A stretch of 64,000 bases of DNA from Brucella haematophila (GTDB taxonomy: Bacteria > Pseudomonadota > Alphaproteobacteria > Rhizobiales > Rhizobiaceae). A program made the translations under genes and the position numbers. The notes under the pieces were generated by a model. It had not been told where the DNA came from and ran no database searches. It worked only from the letters and a program-made list of their open reading frames with translations. This document shows positions 25,904-34,974 of the stretch, piece by piece. Position 1 is the stretch's first letter, and each line of letters begins with the position of its first letter. The DNA is taken from NCBI RefSeq assembly GCF_005938105.1, contig NZ_VCPE01000020.1, positions 20,399 through 84,398 of the forward strand, read 5' to 3'.

Positions 25904-26830
25904 ATGGCAAGAACAGCAAAGACGGTCGCGCACCGGCCGGATATACATAGTGTCAAACCGATACCCGTGCGCCATCCGTCTCGATGGATCACCGGCGCCG
26001 TGCTCATTCTGATCGCATTGAGTTTTGTCAATATGCTGGCGACCAATGAGAACCTGCAATGGAACATTGTTGTGCGCTACATGTTTCATCCCGACATTCT
26101 CGCTGGCTTGGCGCGCACGCTGTTCCTGACTTTTGCCGCAATGATCTTCGGTTTTGCAATCGGCATCATACTGGCCGTGATGCGCCTTTCGGCCAATCCG
26201 GTGCTGCAATGGGCAAGCTGGCTGTGGATATGGTTCTTTCGCGGCGTTCCACCCCTGGTTCAGCTGATTTTCTGGTACAATCTGGCGCTTCTGGTTCCCA
26301 ATCTGACCATTGGCATTCCGTTCGGGCCGACATTGTGGTCCTGGGACATGAACACGCTGATCACGCCGATGAGTGCAGCACTGCTTGGCCTGTCCTTTAC
26401 AGAAAGCGCCTATGCCGCCGAAACCATCCGCGCTGGCATCCAGGCGATCAATCCGGGCCAGACCGAGGCCGCCGCGACACTTGGCATGACGCGGTTTCAG
26501 ATCATGAAGCGCATCGTGCTGCCGCAGGCAATCCGTATTATCATTCCGCCGATCGGCAATGACACCATTTCAATGCTGAAATTCACGTCGCTGGTCAGCG
26601 TGCTTGCCTTGCCCGATCTGCTCTATTCGGCGCAGATGATTTATTCGCGCACATATCAGACCATTCCGCTGCTGATCGTGGCTACGATCTGGTATCTCAT
26701 CCTGTCAACCGCCCTGACTATCATCGAACACCATATCGAGAACCACCTGAAATCCCGGCAGATCACCCGTTCCGCGTCATTCCTGTCCAGACTGCTGCCC
26801 TTCAAATTTGCGCTTGGATATCAAAAATGA
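25904..26830 (+). CDS. ABC transporter permease (polar amino acid type)
   Basis: This 308-residue inner membrane protein belongs to the His/Glu/Gln/Arg permease family. The cytoplasmic coupling loop reads [20 protein letters not shown], and [19 protein letters not shown] is the usual family segment. The first 35 residues are a polar extension before the first helix. Only one permease gene is present, so the transporter probably works as a permease homodimer. Its stop overlaps the ATPase start by four bases. It lies 155 bp after the binding-protein gene, separated from it by a hairpin. Confidence 0.93.
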   Translation: MARTAKTVAHRPDIHSVKPIPVRHPSRWITGAVLILIALSFVNMLATNENLQWNIVVRYMFHPDILAGLARTLFLTFAAMIFGFAIGIILAVMRLSANPVLQWASWLWIWFFRGVPPLVQLIFWYNLALLVPNLTIGIPFGPTLWSWDMNTLITPMSAALLGLSFTESAYAAETIRAGIQAINPGQTEAAATLGMTRFQIMKRIVLPQAIRIIIPPIGNDTISMLKFTSLVSVLALPDLLYSAQMIYSRTYQTIPLLIVATIWYLILSTALTIIEHHIENHLKSRQITRSASFLSRLLPFKFALGYQK

Positions 26831-27606
26831 ATGAAACGCCCGCGAGCTTGCCACTGCTGCAGGTGGAAAGACTGACCAAATCTTTTGGCAATCACCGGGT
26901 GCTCGACGGCATCGACATAACGGTGGAAAAGGGGGACGTGACCTGCATTGTCGGCCCATCCGGCTCCGGCAAAAGCACATTGCTGCGCTGTCTGAACTAT
27001 CTCGAAGTGCCGGATTCGGGTGCCGTGTTGCTGGAAGGCGAGCCGATCGGCATGCGTTGGCAGGGTGAGCGGCTTTATACGATGTCCTTCAACGAACTGG
27101 CACGCCAGCGCCAGAAAATGGGCATGGTGTTCCAGGGCTTCCATCTCTTCCCCCATAAGACCGTGGTGGAAAACATCATCGAGGCGCCTATGATCGTGCG
27201 TAAGATTAGCCGTCAGGCGGCCATTGCTGCGGCGATGAAGTTGCTGGAAAAAGTCGGCCTTACCGAGCGCGCGAATTATTATCCCGACCAGCTCTCCGGT
27301 GGGCAGCAGCAACGCGTGGCGATTGCCCGTTCATTGGCCATGCAGCCTCGGCTGATGCTTTTTGATGAACCCACATCAGCTCTTGATCCGGAACTGGTCG
27401 GTGAGGTTCTGGCGGTGATGCGCCAGTTGGCCGAAGACGGCGTGACCATGATTGTCGTCACGCATGAAATGAACTTCGCCCGCGAAGTCGCCGACCACCT
27501 GATTTTCATGGATGGTGGCGTGATTGTTGAATCCGGCCCGCCTAAAAAGGTTATGGGCAATCCACAACATCCGCGTACTAAAAGTTTTTTGAAGCGCGTG
27601 GCGTGA
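26827..27606 (+). CDS. ABC transporter ATP-binding protein (polar amino acid type)
   Basis: The 259-residue ATPase shows Walker [10 protein letters not shown] (residues 40-48), Q-loop [12 protein letters not shown], signature [16 protein letters not shown], Walker [15 protein letters not shown] and switch His VVTHEMNFA. It matches the GlnQ/HisP group. It is translationally coupled to the permease and sits ten bases before the cyclodeaminase-like gene. Confidence 0.95.
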   Translation: MNETPASLPLLQVERLTKSFGNHRVLDGIDITVEKGDVTCIVGPSGSGKSTLLRCLNYLEVPDSGAVLLEGEPIGMRWQGERLYTMSFNELARQRQKMGMVFQGFHLFPHKTVVENIIEAPMIVRKISRQAAIAAAMKLLEKVGLTERANYYPDQLSGGQQQRVAIARSLAMQPRLMLFDEPTSALDPELVGEVLAVMRQLAEDGVTMIVVTHEMNFAREVADHLIFMDGGVIVESGPPKKVMGNPQHPRTKSFLKRVA

Positions 27607-27615
27607 CAGGAACGA

Positions 27616-28560
27616 ATGATGATAATTCTCAATGCACAGCAAACCGAAGCCGCGCTCGATTATCCGGGATTGATCGAAGCCTTGCGTCAAGCGCATGCGA
27701 GCGGCAAACGACCGCAAAGCGACACTACCGTGCTTCAGGATCGGAAAAGCGCAGACAACCAGTTTGTGTCCCTGGTAGCTTGGCTCGAAGGGGAGGCGGT
27801 TGCCGTCAAGCTGGTCGGTGTTTTCCCTGCGAATGTCAAACTTCCTGTGGCCCAACCTTCGATCCAAGGCACGGTAACGCTGTTCAGCGGTCAGACCGGC
27901 GAAGCACTCATGGTCTGTGATGGCGCCATTGAAACCTTCAAGAAGACGGCGGCAGATTCGGCACTTGGCGCCAGCCTGCTGGCGCGCAAGGACGCCCGTA
28001 CCTTGCTGGTGGTTGGTGCCGGGGGGCTAGCGCCCCATGTGGTGCAGGCTCATTGCGCCAGCCGACCGTCGATCGATCAAGTCTTTATCTGGAACCGCAA
28101 CTTCGACAGGGCGGAAAAACTTGCCAGCCGACTTGACATTGCTGGCGTCGACATCGTTGCCGTGGAGAATCTCGATAACACAGTATCGATGGCGGACATC
28201 ATATCGTGTGTCACCATGTCGACCAATCCGCTGGTTAAGGGTAAACTCCTCAAAGAGGGCGCTCATGTCGATCTGATCGGTGCCTATATGCCGGACATGC
28301 GTGAAGCCGATGATGACGTGTTCCGTCGTGCCGGACGGGTATTTGTTGATACGCGCCATTGCTGTGATGGTTCGGGCGAACTCGGAATTCCGCTCGCCAC
28401 TGGACTGATCAAGCTTGAGCAGATCGAAGCTGATTTGATTGAGCTATGTCAGTCAAAACATCCGGGCCGCAGCGATGATCGCCAGATCACGGTCTACAAG
28501 AATGTCGGTGGCGGGCATCTCGATCTGTTTACTGCCCAATATCTGTACAGCACTTTTTAG
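27616..28560 (+). CDS. Ornithine cyclodeaminase / mu-crystallin family enzyme
   Basis: The 314-residue protein has the family's Lys-bearing strand AVAVKLVGVFPANV and the NAD-binding segment LLVVGAGGLAPHVVQAH near residue 130. DLIGAYMPDMREADDDVFRR also matches the family. Members include ornithine cyclodeaminase, alanine dehydrogenase and imine reductases used in opine and amino-acid catabolism. As the last gene of the fructosamine-like importer operon it may process the amino acid released after deglycation, or an imine form of the conjugate. Two ATGs (27616, 27619) are possible starts; AGGA lies just upstream. Confidence 0.87.
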   Translation: MMIILNAQQTEAALDYPGLIEALRQAHASGKRPQSDTTVLQDRKSADNQFVSLVAWLEGEAVAVKLVGVFPANVKLPVAQPSIQGTVTLFSGQTGEALMVCDGAIETFKKTAADSALGASLLARKDARTLLVVGAGGLAPHVVQAHCASRPSIDQVFIWNRNFDRAEKLASRLDIAGVDIVAVENLDNTVSMADIISCVTMSTNPLVKGKLLKEGAHVDLIGAYMPDMREADDDVFRRAGRVFVDTRHCCDGSGELGIPLATGLIKLEQIEADLIELCQSKHPGRSDDRQITVYKNVGGGHLDLFTAQYLYSTF

Positions 28561-28739
28561 AGCCGGCGGGGCCACGTTTAACACACACGATATTGAACAC
28601 CGGATGGTTGCGAAGGCCCGTTGTTGACTGGCAATCATAATCAACGGTCTGGCCGAGAATGTTAAATGGACAGGTAGTGATAATAACATTGACAAACTTT
28701 GCCAATCTGCGATTTTAATTGCAGTGAAGGGAGAATTTG

Positions 28740-28994
28740 ATGGTAACGATGAACGTATCGCTCCCTCATCCTATGAAAGAATGGGTTGAGGCTCAGGCCA
28801 AAACGGGACGCTATTCGAATGCGAGTGACTATGTACGCGATTTGATCCGTAAAGATCAAATGCGCAGCGATAAGATCGCAGCGATGCAGCGCTTTGTTGA
28901 CGAGGGTTTACAAAGTGGCCCAGGAAGTCGTTCACAGGACGAACTCTTCGCAGTGGCACTCGCTAACACCGAAAAATCTCTGAAACGCAACTGA
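28740..28994 (+). CDS. parD: ParD-family antitoxin
   Basis: The 84-residue protein begins with a ribbon-helix-helix region (VTMNVSLPHPMKEWVEAQA, then YSNASDYVRDLIRKDQ) typical of ParD/CopG antitoxins that bind their own promoter. ATG 28740 follows GAAGGGAG and is preferred to the TTG one codon earlier. The stop overlaps the toxin start in TGATG. The gene is intact although its toxin partner is frameshifted. Confidence 0.9.
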   Translation: MVTMNVSLPHPMKEWVEAQAKTGRYSNASDYVRDLIRKDQMRSDKIAAMQRFVDEGLQSGPGSRSQDELFAVALANTEKSLKRN

Positions 28995-29286
28995 TGGAAT
29001 TTAACTCTCTGGTCTTGCGGAAGACGATATCATTGCTATCGCCGAGCAGGGTATAGCAATGTTTGGGCCTGTGCAGGCGAAACGCTATCATGCAGAGTTG
29101 TTTAACACTCTGGATTTAATTGCAAAGAACCCACAAATGGCACGTGCACGGGAAGAAATTTCTCCACCTGTGCGGGTGCACCCGTTTAAAGCCCACCTCA
29201 TTATTTATCAAATTGAAGTAGACGGAACAGTTTTTGTAATTCGGGTACGTCATGCATTTGAAGATTGGGTCGGGGATCTGTTTTAA
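28994..29286 (+). pseudogene. parE: ParE-family toxin with a frameshift after codon 3
   Basis: The ATG at 28994 overlaps the antitoxin stop, as usual in parDE, but only codons 1-3 (Met-Glu-Phe) are in that frame. The ParE sequence continues in another frame from about 29004: LAEDDIIAIAEQGIAMFGP, then RYHAELFNTLDLIAKNPQMA and VFVIRVRHAFEDWVGDLF at the end, all classic ParE features. Adding one A in TTTAAC at about 29001 would restore Met-Glu-Phe-Lys-Leu-Ser-Gly-Leu-Ala-Glu. The first in-frame ATG downstream (29059) would drop the N-terminal helix. The toxin is therefore probably inactive, unless the shift is a sequencing error. Confidence 0.85.
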
Positions 29287-29439
29287 TCTTTGCCTTGATC
29301 GTTAAATCTTGTTCCGCACCCAAATTGCTTTTTTGATACGATATTTTACCGGTGTCATACTCTTGAGCGTCGCAAGTTTTGGGACTTTTGCGACGGGAAC
29401 GGTGATTATACAAATGCCGATGCAGATGGAGTGTGATTT

Positions 29440-29817
29440 ATGGCAAGCCTGCCCGACCTAATCCAAGCCTATATTAATGCCTACAACAACAAGGATGTCG
29501 ACGGGATGCTAGTCTGCCTCTCCGACAAAGTGTCTTTCCGGAACATTTCGGGTGGTCAGGTTACGGCCGAGACATCGGACAAGCAGAGCCTTGAAGAGAT
29601 GGCGAAATTCGGAGCATCGGCGTTTGAAACGCGGCGGCAGACCGTCACAAACGCAATCACCGTCGCGGACACGACACTAGTTGAGATCGCATATTCCGCT
29701 GTGGTGGCGATTGACCTTCCGAACGGATGGAAAGCTGGGCAGGAACTGGCCTTCTCCGGTGCGTCGTCGTTCCGTATCGAGGATGGCAGGATCGTCAGCA
29801 TCGTTGACGAGATCTGA
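29440..29817 (+). CDS. NTF2/SnoaL-like small protein
   Basis: The 125-residue protein matches the nuclear-transport-factor-2/SnoaL fold: LIQAYINAYNNKDVDGMLVC at the N-terminus, a central helix with Glu-rich turn, and SSFRIEDGRIVSIVDEI closing the last strand. Members are small ligand-binding or isomerase-like proteins of varied function. It stands alone between parDE and the HNH gene. The 153-bp gap before it contains an 8-bp inverted repeat CGTCGCAA/TTGCGACG at about 29370-29398 that could be an operator. Confidence 0.8.
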   Translation: MASLPDLIQAYINAYNNKDVDGMLVCLSDKVSFRNISGGQVTAETSDKQSLEEMAKFGASAFETRRQTVTNAITVADTTLVEIAYSAVVAIDLPNGWKAGQELAFSGASSFRIEDGRIVSIVDEI

Positions 29818-30131
29818 GGGCCGAGAAGGGCCAGTTTGCTATCGCACAATTCCAGAAATCTGCGAGAAGTGGGCATGGAAATGCGATAGTGAGTATCCAG
29901 GTGGCTCAACCTGGTTTCAGGATGTTTGGCGCAGCTTAGAACGGCCACCTTTGGATTCCGATGGTGAGATATTTACACAGCTTGATGGCAGCATAACCAG
30001 CGTTGCCATGTCCGTAAATATATCCCAACTTGCTGATCGACAGCAAATAATTGACTTTTCGTCTAAAACAAAAGAGTTGATGTTTAGTAAGCTGGATTTT
30101 TAGAATAGCCGTCGCTCTGGGGAAAACGATA
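29818..30131. other. Intergenic region with an unassigned open stretch
   Basis: No gene can be supported here. One plus-strand frame is open from about 29820 to 30103 and its composition is protein-like (for example WFQDVWRSLERPPLDSDGEI), but it has no start codon of its own beyond a shadow frame inside the NTF2 gene and no family I recognise. It may be the tail of a lost gene. Confidence 0.35.
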
Positions 30132-30590
30132 TCAAAAGATTTTCCCTCGTTTTCTCAATCTAATATGTATATCCTTCATGTCTAATCGATATTCGTAAAT
30201 ATATTCATTAAGCGTGCGGTTGCTCTTCTTTTGATTAAAGCGTGCGCAGATGTAAGCCATGTTTTCTGCTACTGATAAGCCTCCGCGTGCGACCGGATAT
30301 ATGTGATCAGGGACATCTGCTCCAGGGCCGAAAAGTTTTCCGCAATACGGACATTCTGCACCCTTTTTGAGTTTCCCTTTCCTAATCCCTGCACTCTGGT
30401 AGTTCGCTGTCCTATTGAGGGAATGTGAATAGAGTTTGGCGCGCCCATATACTTGTCCGCGTCGCCAGCATAATTGTCCAAACTCAATATATGTCGCAGC
30501 CTGTGGCACCCACTCGGTGGGAATGAGCAGCTTTCTGCAGTCCATAAGGTCATTTATCGCATGAAGCAGGCTACTGTCGGTGACACACAT
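30132..30590 (-). CDS. HNH endonuclease
   Basis: The 152-residue protein has a helical N-terminal half and a C-terminal HNH domain: CPYCGKLFGPGADVPDHIYP (Cys80, Cys83, Asp95, His96), the middle Asn in SVAENMAY (Asn110), and CARFNQKKSNRTLNEY (Cys115, Asn119). The second zinc pair has only one Cys, where most family members have CxxCN. Zinc binding may thus be weaker or replaced. HNH proteins of this size cut DNA in defence, phage or mobile-element settings. It stands alone among unrelated genes. Confidence 0.82.
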   Translation of the reverse strand: MCVTDSSLLHAINDLMDCRKLLIPTEWVPQAATYIEFGQLCWRRGQVYGRAKLYSHSLNRTANYQSAGIRKGKLKKGAECPYCGKLFGPGADVPDHIYPVARGGLSVAENMAYICARFNQKKSNRTLNEYIYEYRLDMKDIHIRLRKRGKIF

Positions 30591-30730
30591 ACCAGAGCGT
30601 CTTGCCAGTCAAAGAGCTTTGGTTAGAATAGCGAATGCCGCCAATTATAATGTTCTGCGTTGAACGATGAGGAACTGCGCCCTTCAGTGAGCAACTGAAA
30701 ATAGTGAAGTCGAAAGTTAGAAGGATTGGA

Positions 30731-31786
30731 ATGTTTAATTTACTCGGATTCGAATTTTCTAGTTCCTTTATTACAACGCCTGTTTCGGTTATCATTGTCA
30801 TACTGGCGATATATCTGGGATTGCGTTGGCTTAAGAGCTTCTTTGTCATGACGCCTCAGCAGCACGTGAGAATTGTTGAAACGTTTGGGCGCTTCACTGG
30901 TTATCGTAAAGCGGGTCTGTCGATCAAATTTCCCTGGCCATTTCAGCGCGCCCGCTCGCCGTTTTCCTTGCAGACGAAACAGATATCTCTTCAACTTGGC
31001 GTCAAATCCAAAGACAATGCTTTTGTCACCATGCCGATCAGCCTGCAATATCGGGTTATTCCTTCCGCGGTAGAGGCGGCCTTTTACGAATTGCATAATC
31101 CAGAAGAGCAAATCGAATCCTACGTCGCAACAGATGCGCGCGCCGTCGCGGCGGCGAGAACATTCGACCAACTTTATACCGATCGCGATGAGTTCACGCG
31201 TACTGTCCGTGAATCTCTGGACGAAGCTATTAATGCATATGGTTATGAGATCCGTGCCGTGTTGATTGATGATCCACGGCCAACGCCGGAGATGATTTCA
31301 GCCTTCAACGAAGTGCTTGCGTCTCAGCGCAGATTGGAAGCGGCGCACAACGATGGGGAGGCTGAGAAGATAAAGCGGACAAAGAGTGCGGAGGCTTCTG
31401 CTGCTGCGATGTCAATTACGGCGCGGGGGATCGCAGCCAGTCGTAGCATTATCGCAGAAGGCAATGCGAGAGCCCTTGCGGCCTTTCGAGCAGATACGAC
31501 ACTGACAGATGCCGACGCCATGGCATTTATGATGGAAATCAATCGGCTCGAGGCGCTAAGGGACGCTGCGTCTCACGGAGGAAAAACAGTGTTGGTTACA
31601 GGAGATGCGCATGCTGGAAATTATGAGACCAGAGCGCTCCTAAGTGCGTTGGCAATCGACGACGGACCGAAATCAGAAAAAGATGCGGGGCGAGAAACTG
31701 GTTTGATCGGCAATTTGAAACAGCACATTGCTCCGTTAAAGACAGATGAGGCTAACGACGAACGGATCAAAACGAAAAATGATTAG
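30731..31786 (+). CDS. SPFH/band-7 domain membrane protein
   Basis: ATG 30731 with AAGGA six bases upstream gives 351 residues. One N-terminal membrane segment (PVSVIIVILAIYLGLRWL) is followed by an SPFH domain (QQHVRIVETFGRFTGYRKAG; VTMPISLQYRVIP) and a long Ala/Glu/Arg-rich coiled coil (residues 195-290). The C-terminal 60 residues are charged and disordered. This is the stomatin/flotillin-like layout of proteins that form membrane scaffolds or rings. It overlaps the next gene by eight bases, so the two may be co-expressed. Confidence 0.88.
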   Translation: MFNLLGFEFSSSFITTPVSVIIVILAIYLGLRWLKSFFVMTPQQHVRIVETFGRFTGYRKAGLSIKFPWPFQRARSPFSLQTKQISLQLGVKSKDNAFVTMPISLQYRVIPSAVEAAFYELHNPEEQIESYVATDARAVAAARTFDQLYTDRDEFTRTVRESLDEAINAYGYEIRAVLIDDPRPTPEMISAFNEVLASQRRLEAAHNDGEAEKIKRTKSAEASAAAMSITARGIAASRSIIAEGNARALAAFRADTTLTDADAMAFMMEINRLEALRDAASHGGKTVLVTGDAHAGNYETRALLSALAIDDGPKSEKDAGRETGLIGNLKQHIAPLKTDEANDERIKTKND

Positions 31787-32234
31787 TGTTTCGGGTCAAA
31801 TGCTTCCTGAAGCAGACGAGGTCATCAGGATTTCTGCACGGAGAAGAAGGTCCTTATTCAGATCATTCGTGGCTGTGTTCCTTTGCGCTATCTCCGCGGG
31901 ACAAGCAGCTTCCAGCGATGCCGTCGAAATTGATTTGCAGAACGGACTATCGGCCTGCGCCGATCTGAAGCCCGGGCAGGTGAAGAGGCAGGCAAACATT
32001 GTTTCCTTCGACGCGAGGTTGAATTTGCACCGGTCGATCGGAATGTGTGGATGCATGTCTGCATTGGTCAATTACACCGCCAGCGTGGACATCAACGGCA
32101 TACGCCAGAAACTGCAGCAAGGCATCATTTCGCTTGCACGAGAGGGCGACAGAACACTGATCCTCGCATCCGATCAGAATCTGATTGCAGGTAAAGATGT
32201 CCGCGTCGAGCTGTCCTGCGCCGGACCACTGTGA
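31779..32234 (+). CDS. Putative exported protein, DUF2195-like
   Basis: The likely start is ATG 31779, whose codons overlap the SPFH stop; ATG 31800 is another option. The 151-residue product has an Arg-rich segment and a hydrophobic stretch (SFVAVFLCAISAGQAASSDA) that suits a signal peptide. A Cys pattern follows: one Cys in LSACADL, two in IGMCGCMSALVNYT and one in VELSCAGPL. The mature part recalls the DUF2195 group of small periplasmic proteins, but this is from memory and not certain. Two disulfides are plausible. Confidence 0.6.
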   Translation: MISVSGQMLPEADEVIRISARRRRSLFRSFVAVFLCAISAGQAASSDAVEIDLQNGLSACADLKPGQVKRQANIVSFDARLNLHRSIGMCGCMSALVNYTASVDINGIRQKLQQGIISLAREGDRTLILASDQNLIAGKDVRVELSCAGPL

Positions 32235-32348
32235 CTGAACTGATTTGGCTGCATGAACGCTATCATGACGCAAGTTTTGACTATTTTATCAAGCGTAGCG
32301 GTCCAGATTCACTGTGGTCGTGCTTAACTTAATGTAATGGTGCCCTGA

Positions 32349-32861
32349 ATGAAAAATAGATCTTTCATAGCGGTCGTCATCGCGATTGCACTTGCCGGAA
32401 TTAATGTCCCCGTGCGGGCCGACGGTTTCAAAATCCACGAGTTCACGCCCATCAAGCAGGAGTTCTGGTCGATTTTCGATGCCTCTGCGTATCATGCGGA
32501 AGAACCGACTAACTTTCGGATGTCCTGCTGCGGAACAGATGACGATCAACATTTGATGATCGCTATCGATCGCCATGTCGACGAGCAAGGGCAAGAAAAC
32601 AGAACGGACGAAGGTTATCTCACAGAGCTGGACGTCAATTCCGAAAAAATCGGGTTTAAAATCGAGAAAATCGATGTCTCCCCTGCAGTTGGACGACTTA
32701 TCCGCCTCCCGAATGTCGGTGGCTTGAAGGGGGTGAATATTTTTGTCGTGGAGGGCGGAGACAGGCTCACAATCCAGTCTGTCGCGCCGACCGAGGAGAC
32801 CGCTGAGAACAATGCGCGGAAGGCCTTGGAAATAGCAAAAAAGCACGTCATTGGACGATGA
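32349..32861 (+). CDS. Putative periplasmic protein, unknown function
   Basis: The 170-residue protein begins with a clear Sec signal peptide (SFIAVVIAIALAGINVPVRA/DG). The mature part contains a Cys pair in RMSCCGTDDD, a hydrophilic middle and a Thr/Glu/Ala-rich C-terminal helix. I recognise no family. It follows the DUF2195-like exported gene by 115 bp in the same direction, and the two may share a function with the SPFH protein, but nothing proves it. Confidence 0.65.
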   Translation: MKNRSFIAVVIAIALAGINVPVRADGFKIHEFTPIKQEFWSIFDASAYHAEEPTNFRMSCCGTDDDQHLMIAIDRHVDEQGQENRTDEGYLTELDVNSEKIGFKIEKIDVSPAVGRLIRLPNVGGLKGVNIFVVEGGDRLTIQSVAPTEETAENNARKALEIAKKHVIGR

Positions 32862-32985
32862 CCCGGTCTATGGGTTAAGCGCATTATTCAATTGTCTTCT
32901 GTTAAGTTTCAGCCCAGCGGTCCGTACGAAGATTTCATAGATAAAAAACTGAAATCGAACGCAGTGTCATCCTTCGCTTGAGCAA

Positions 32986-33219
32986 TCACAGTGCTTGCAA
33001 ACGATAGGCAACTGCGAAAGCGGATAGGTCGTCGTGTATTTCAGTTACATTGTCGGCAGATCGCAGTTCGATGCGATCATCAGTGTGGGTGCAAACATCA
33101 ATGATTGCCTCACCGAGGACGAATGCGTCAAAGGAAGCGTTAAGTAGCTGGCCGCCCCCTTCATTCAGGGCTTGTATCGCTTTGTAGAGTGCCTCGGCCT
33201 GAGCGGGATCCAAAATCAT
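32986..33219 (-). CDS. Small protein of unknown function
   Basis: The 77-residue acidic protein (LDPAQAEALYKAIQALNEGG near the start) has a GGAG ribosome-binding site seven bases before ATG 33219 and codon use like its neighbours. It has no signal peptide, membrane helix or Cys pattern that would hint at a function. Confidence 0.6.
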   Translation of the reverse strand: MILDPAQAEALYKAIQALNEGGGQLLNASFDAFVLGEAIIDVCTHTDDRIELRSADNVTEIHDDLSAFAVAYRLQAL

Positions 33220-33396
33220 GATGTGACTCCATCTTGGTATTGGCAGTCAGCATAATCCTGCCCGTGACGCTTGGTAGTCGTCATGCACTAATCCAGACCA
33301 GAAGTTGTGCGGAATGGTAATCCTCACTCTTGGCCTTATTAGAGAGCCTTTGGAAGGAGAGAACAAAGGCTTCGAATTTTCATCATCGAAAGGCCA

Positions 33397-33430
33397 ACAG
33401 ATGACTTACACGTGGGAAGTCATCTGTTTT
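33397..33430 (+). terminator. Strong intrinsic terminator facing right, with no gene upstream
   Basis: ACAGATGACTT (33397-33407) and AAGTCATCTGT (33417-33427) form a perfect 11-bp stem with a nine-base loop, followed by TTTTGT on the plus strand. Both flanking genes lie on the minus strand, so it would end a plus-strand transcript from the 33.22-33.40 kb gap. Confidence 0.7.
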
Positions 33431-33468
33431 GTCAGCACCCTGGTGCAGATGCTGCGGAGCAATTCGCC

Positions 33469-34002
33469 TCAGGTTCGACCCAGACGTCTACGCAACTCTT
33501 CATTCTCAGCACGCAGCTTTGCAGCAAGTTCCTGGCGTAGCTTGAGGTTCTCTGCTTCCAGTGCAACCAAGCTGGAAAGATCATCGCTGGACGACCCTGC
33601 CGACGGCGCGGGCGCTTTCTTTGTAGCAGCGTTCTTCCAGTTATAGTAGGTCTGCTCACTCACTTTAGTCTGCTGCAATGCAGCCTTGAGAGTGGTCTTG
33701 CCGTCTTTTGTTGCTTTTTCGATCGAAGCAAGGATGGAGGCGCGCTGGGCCGGCGTGTACTTGTTGCGCTTGTTCTCTACCGGTGGTGTTGCAGCGGGTG
33801 CTGCTTTTGAAGCAGCTTTGGCCGCTTTCTCTGGTCTGGATGCGGCCCTCGTGGTTTTAGCGGCAGGTGCTGCAGCCGCCTTTGCGGGCCTAGGCTCAGC
33901 TTTTTTGCGTGGTGCACGGGTTTTCTTCGTGGCACCCACAGGCTCGGCGCTTCTCACCTCAACTGGTGTCTCGTTTACTGCTACAATGGTTTCGTCTGCC
34001 AT
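33469..34002 (-). CDS. SyrB-like protein 1: transposase-type HTH plus leucine-rich coiled coil
   Basis: The 177-residue protein has an Ala/Lys/Pro-rich disordered first half, then a helix-turn-helix like that of IS3/IS911 OrfA proteins (NKYTPAQRASILASIEKATK; VSEQTYYNWKNAATKK, residues 78-125). It ends in the SyrB-type tail LEAENLKLRQELAAKLRAEN with LRRRLG. SyrB of Sinorhizobium meliloti is a negative regulator of SyrM; relatives are common in Rhizobiales. The tail is shared with the next two genes, which are divergent to it. Confidence 0.8.
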   Translation of the reverse strand: MADETIVAVNETPVEVRSAEPVGATKKTRAPRKKAEPRPAKAAAAPAAKTTRAASRPEKAAKAASKAAPAATPPVENKRNKYTPAQRASILASIEKATKDGKTTLKAALQQTKVSEQTYYNWKNAATKKAPAPSAGSSSDDLSSLVALEAENLKLRQELAAKLRAENEELRRRLGRT

Positions 34003-34253
34003 GGTATGCTTCTCCAGATCGATGTTTGGAAATTCATTTAGGCGTCAAAAATACAGGTCAATGGTTGATGTAACAATAAGGCCGTGTACATCATGTGTTC
34101 AAGATGAGATGAACTTGCTTTCAGGACATATCGAGCAGGTCGGACATTCTGTTGAGTGTTGAAAATCCGCCGCGTAATATGTAGCTACTGGTAAAAGGCC
34201 CTTTGACGCGCGTGGAGCGTACCTTCAAATCTCCTCTGGAAAGCTACTCACGG

Positions 34254-34820
34254 ATGAAAAATCCAAACCGTAATATTGTCGTTGAATATAAGAACAAGCG
34301 TACTCGCAAGGGCTCGTCATCTTTGTGGGGAAATCTGGATCTGAAGTCGATTGCCCGGCAAGTGGAGGCCGATGCGCCCCAATCTCCAGTGGAGGTTCGG
34401 GTCCAGCCTGATCTATCCAAGCCGATTGAACGCAAATCTGAGACCACGACCATAAATGCTGTGCCGCAAACTGAGCCGGTCATCAAGCAAGTTGAAGAGG
34501 CTCTGAGCGAGCCAGAACTTTCCAACATTGACGCCTCAGGGCCTGAAGAGGCGCTAATCGCAATGGAAGAGCTGCAAACAGCAAACATGGTGGCGGATGC
34601 TATTGTCAGGAAGAAAAAGCCATCTGTTCGACGCAGTTTGAAAAAATCAGCTTCACAGAAACAAGAAGCGGCAAATCGGGTGGTTGCCGAGCCCGATATT
34701 CAGGCTGAATTGTCAGCTCTTGAAATAGAGAATGCCGATCTGAAACGTGAACTGGCCGCCAGATTGCGCATGGAGAACAGACAGTTGCTCAAAATGCTTC
34801 GACGATTGGAACAGCAGTAG
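34254..34820 (+). CDS. SyrB-like protein 2: disordered protein with leucine-rich coiled-coil tail
   Basis: ATG 34254 is preferred to the TTG at 34203 and gives 188 residues. The N-terminus is basic (NIVVEYKNKRTRKGSSS), the middle is Glu/Pro/Val-rich and disordered, and a second basic block (RKKKPSVRRSLKKSASQK) precedes the SyrB-like tail LEIENADLKRELAARLRMEN. Unlike SyrB-like protein 1 it lacks the helix-turn-helix. The basic blocks suggest nucleic-acid contact. It precedes a third member by 154 bp in the same direction. Confidence 0.7.
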   Translation: MKNPNRNIVVEYKNKRTRKGSSSLWGNLDLKSIARQVEADAPQSPVEVRVQPDLSKPIERKSETTTINAVPQTEPVIKQVEEALSEPELSNIDASGPEEALIAMEELQTANMVADAIVRKKKPSVRRSLKKSASQKQEAANRVVAEPDIQAELSALEIENADLKRELAARLRMENRQLLKMLRRLEQQ

Positions 34821-34974
34821 AGAAACGATCGCTAAGACTGCTCTGCCAGCCTCGATAACTGATCTGTTCAAGCGTTCTGGTGACATGTGTAAGGGCCCAT
34901 GGTTGCCAAAACTATTGTGTTGTCAGGCTCAAGCTGACAGCATCTCGGCACACCAGATAGGGAGGTCGATCACG

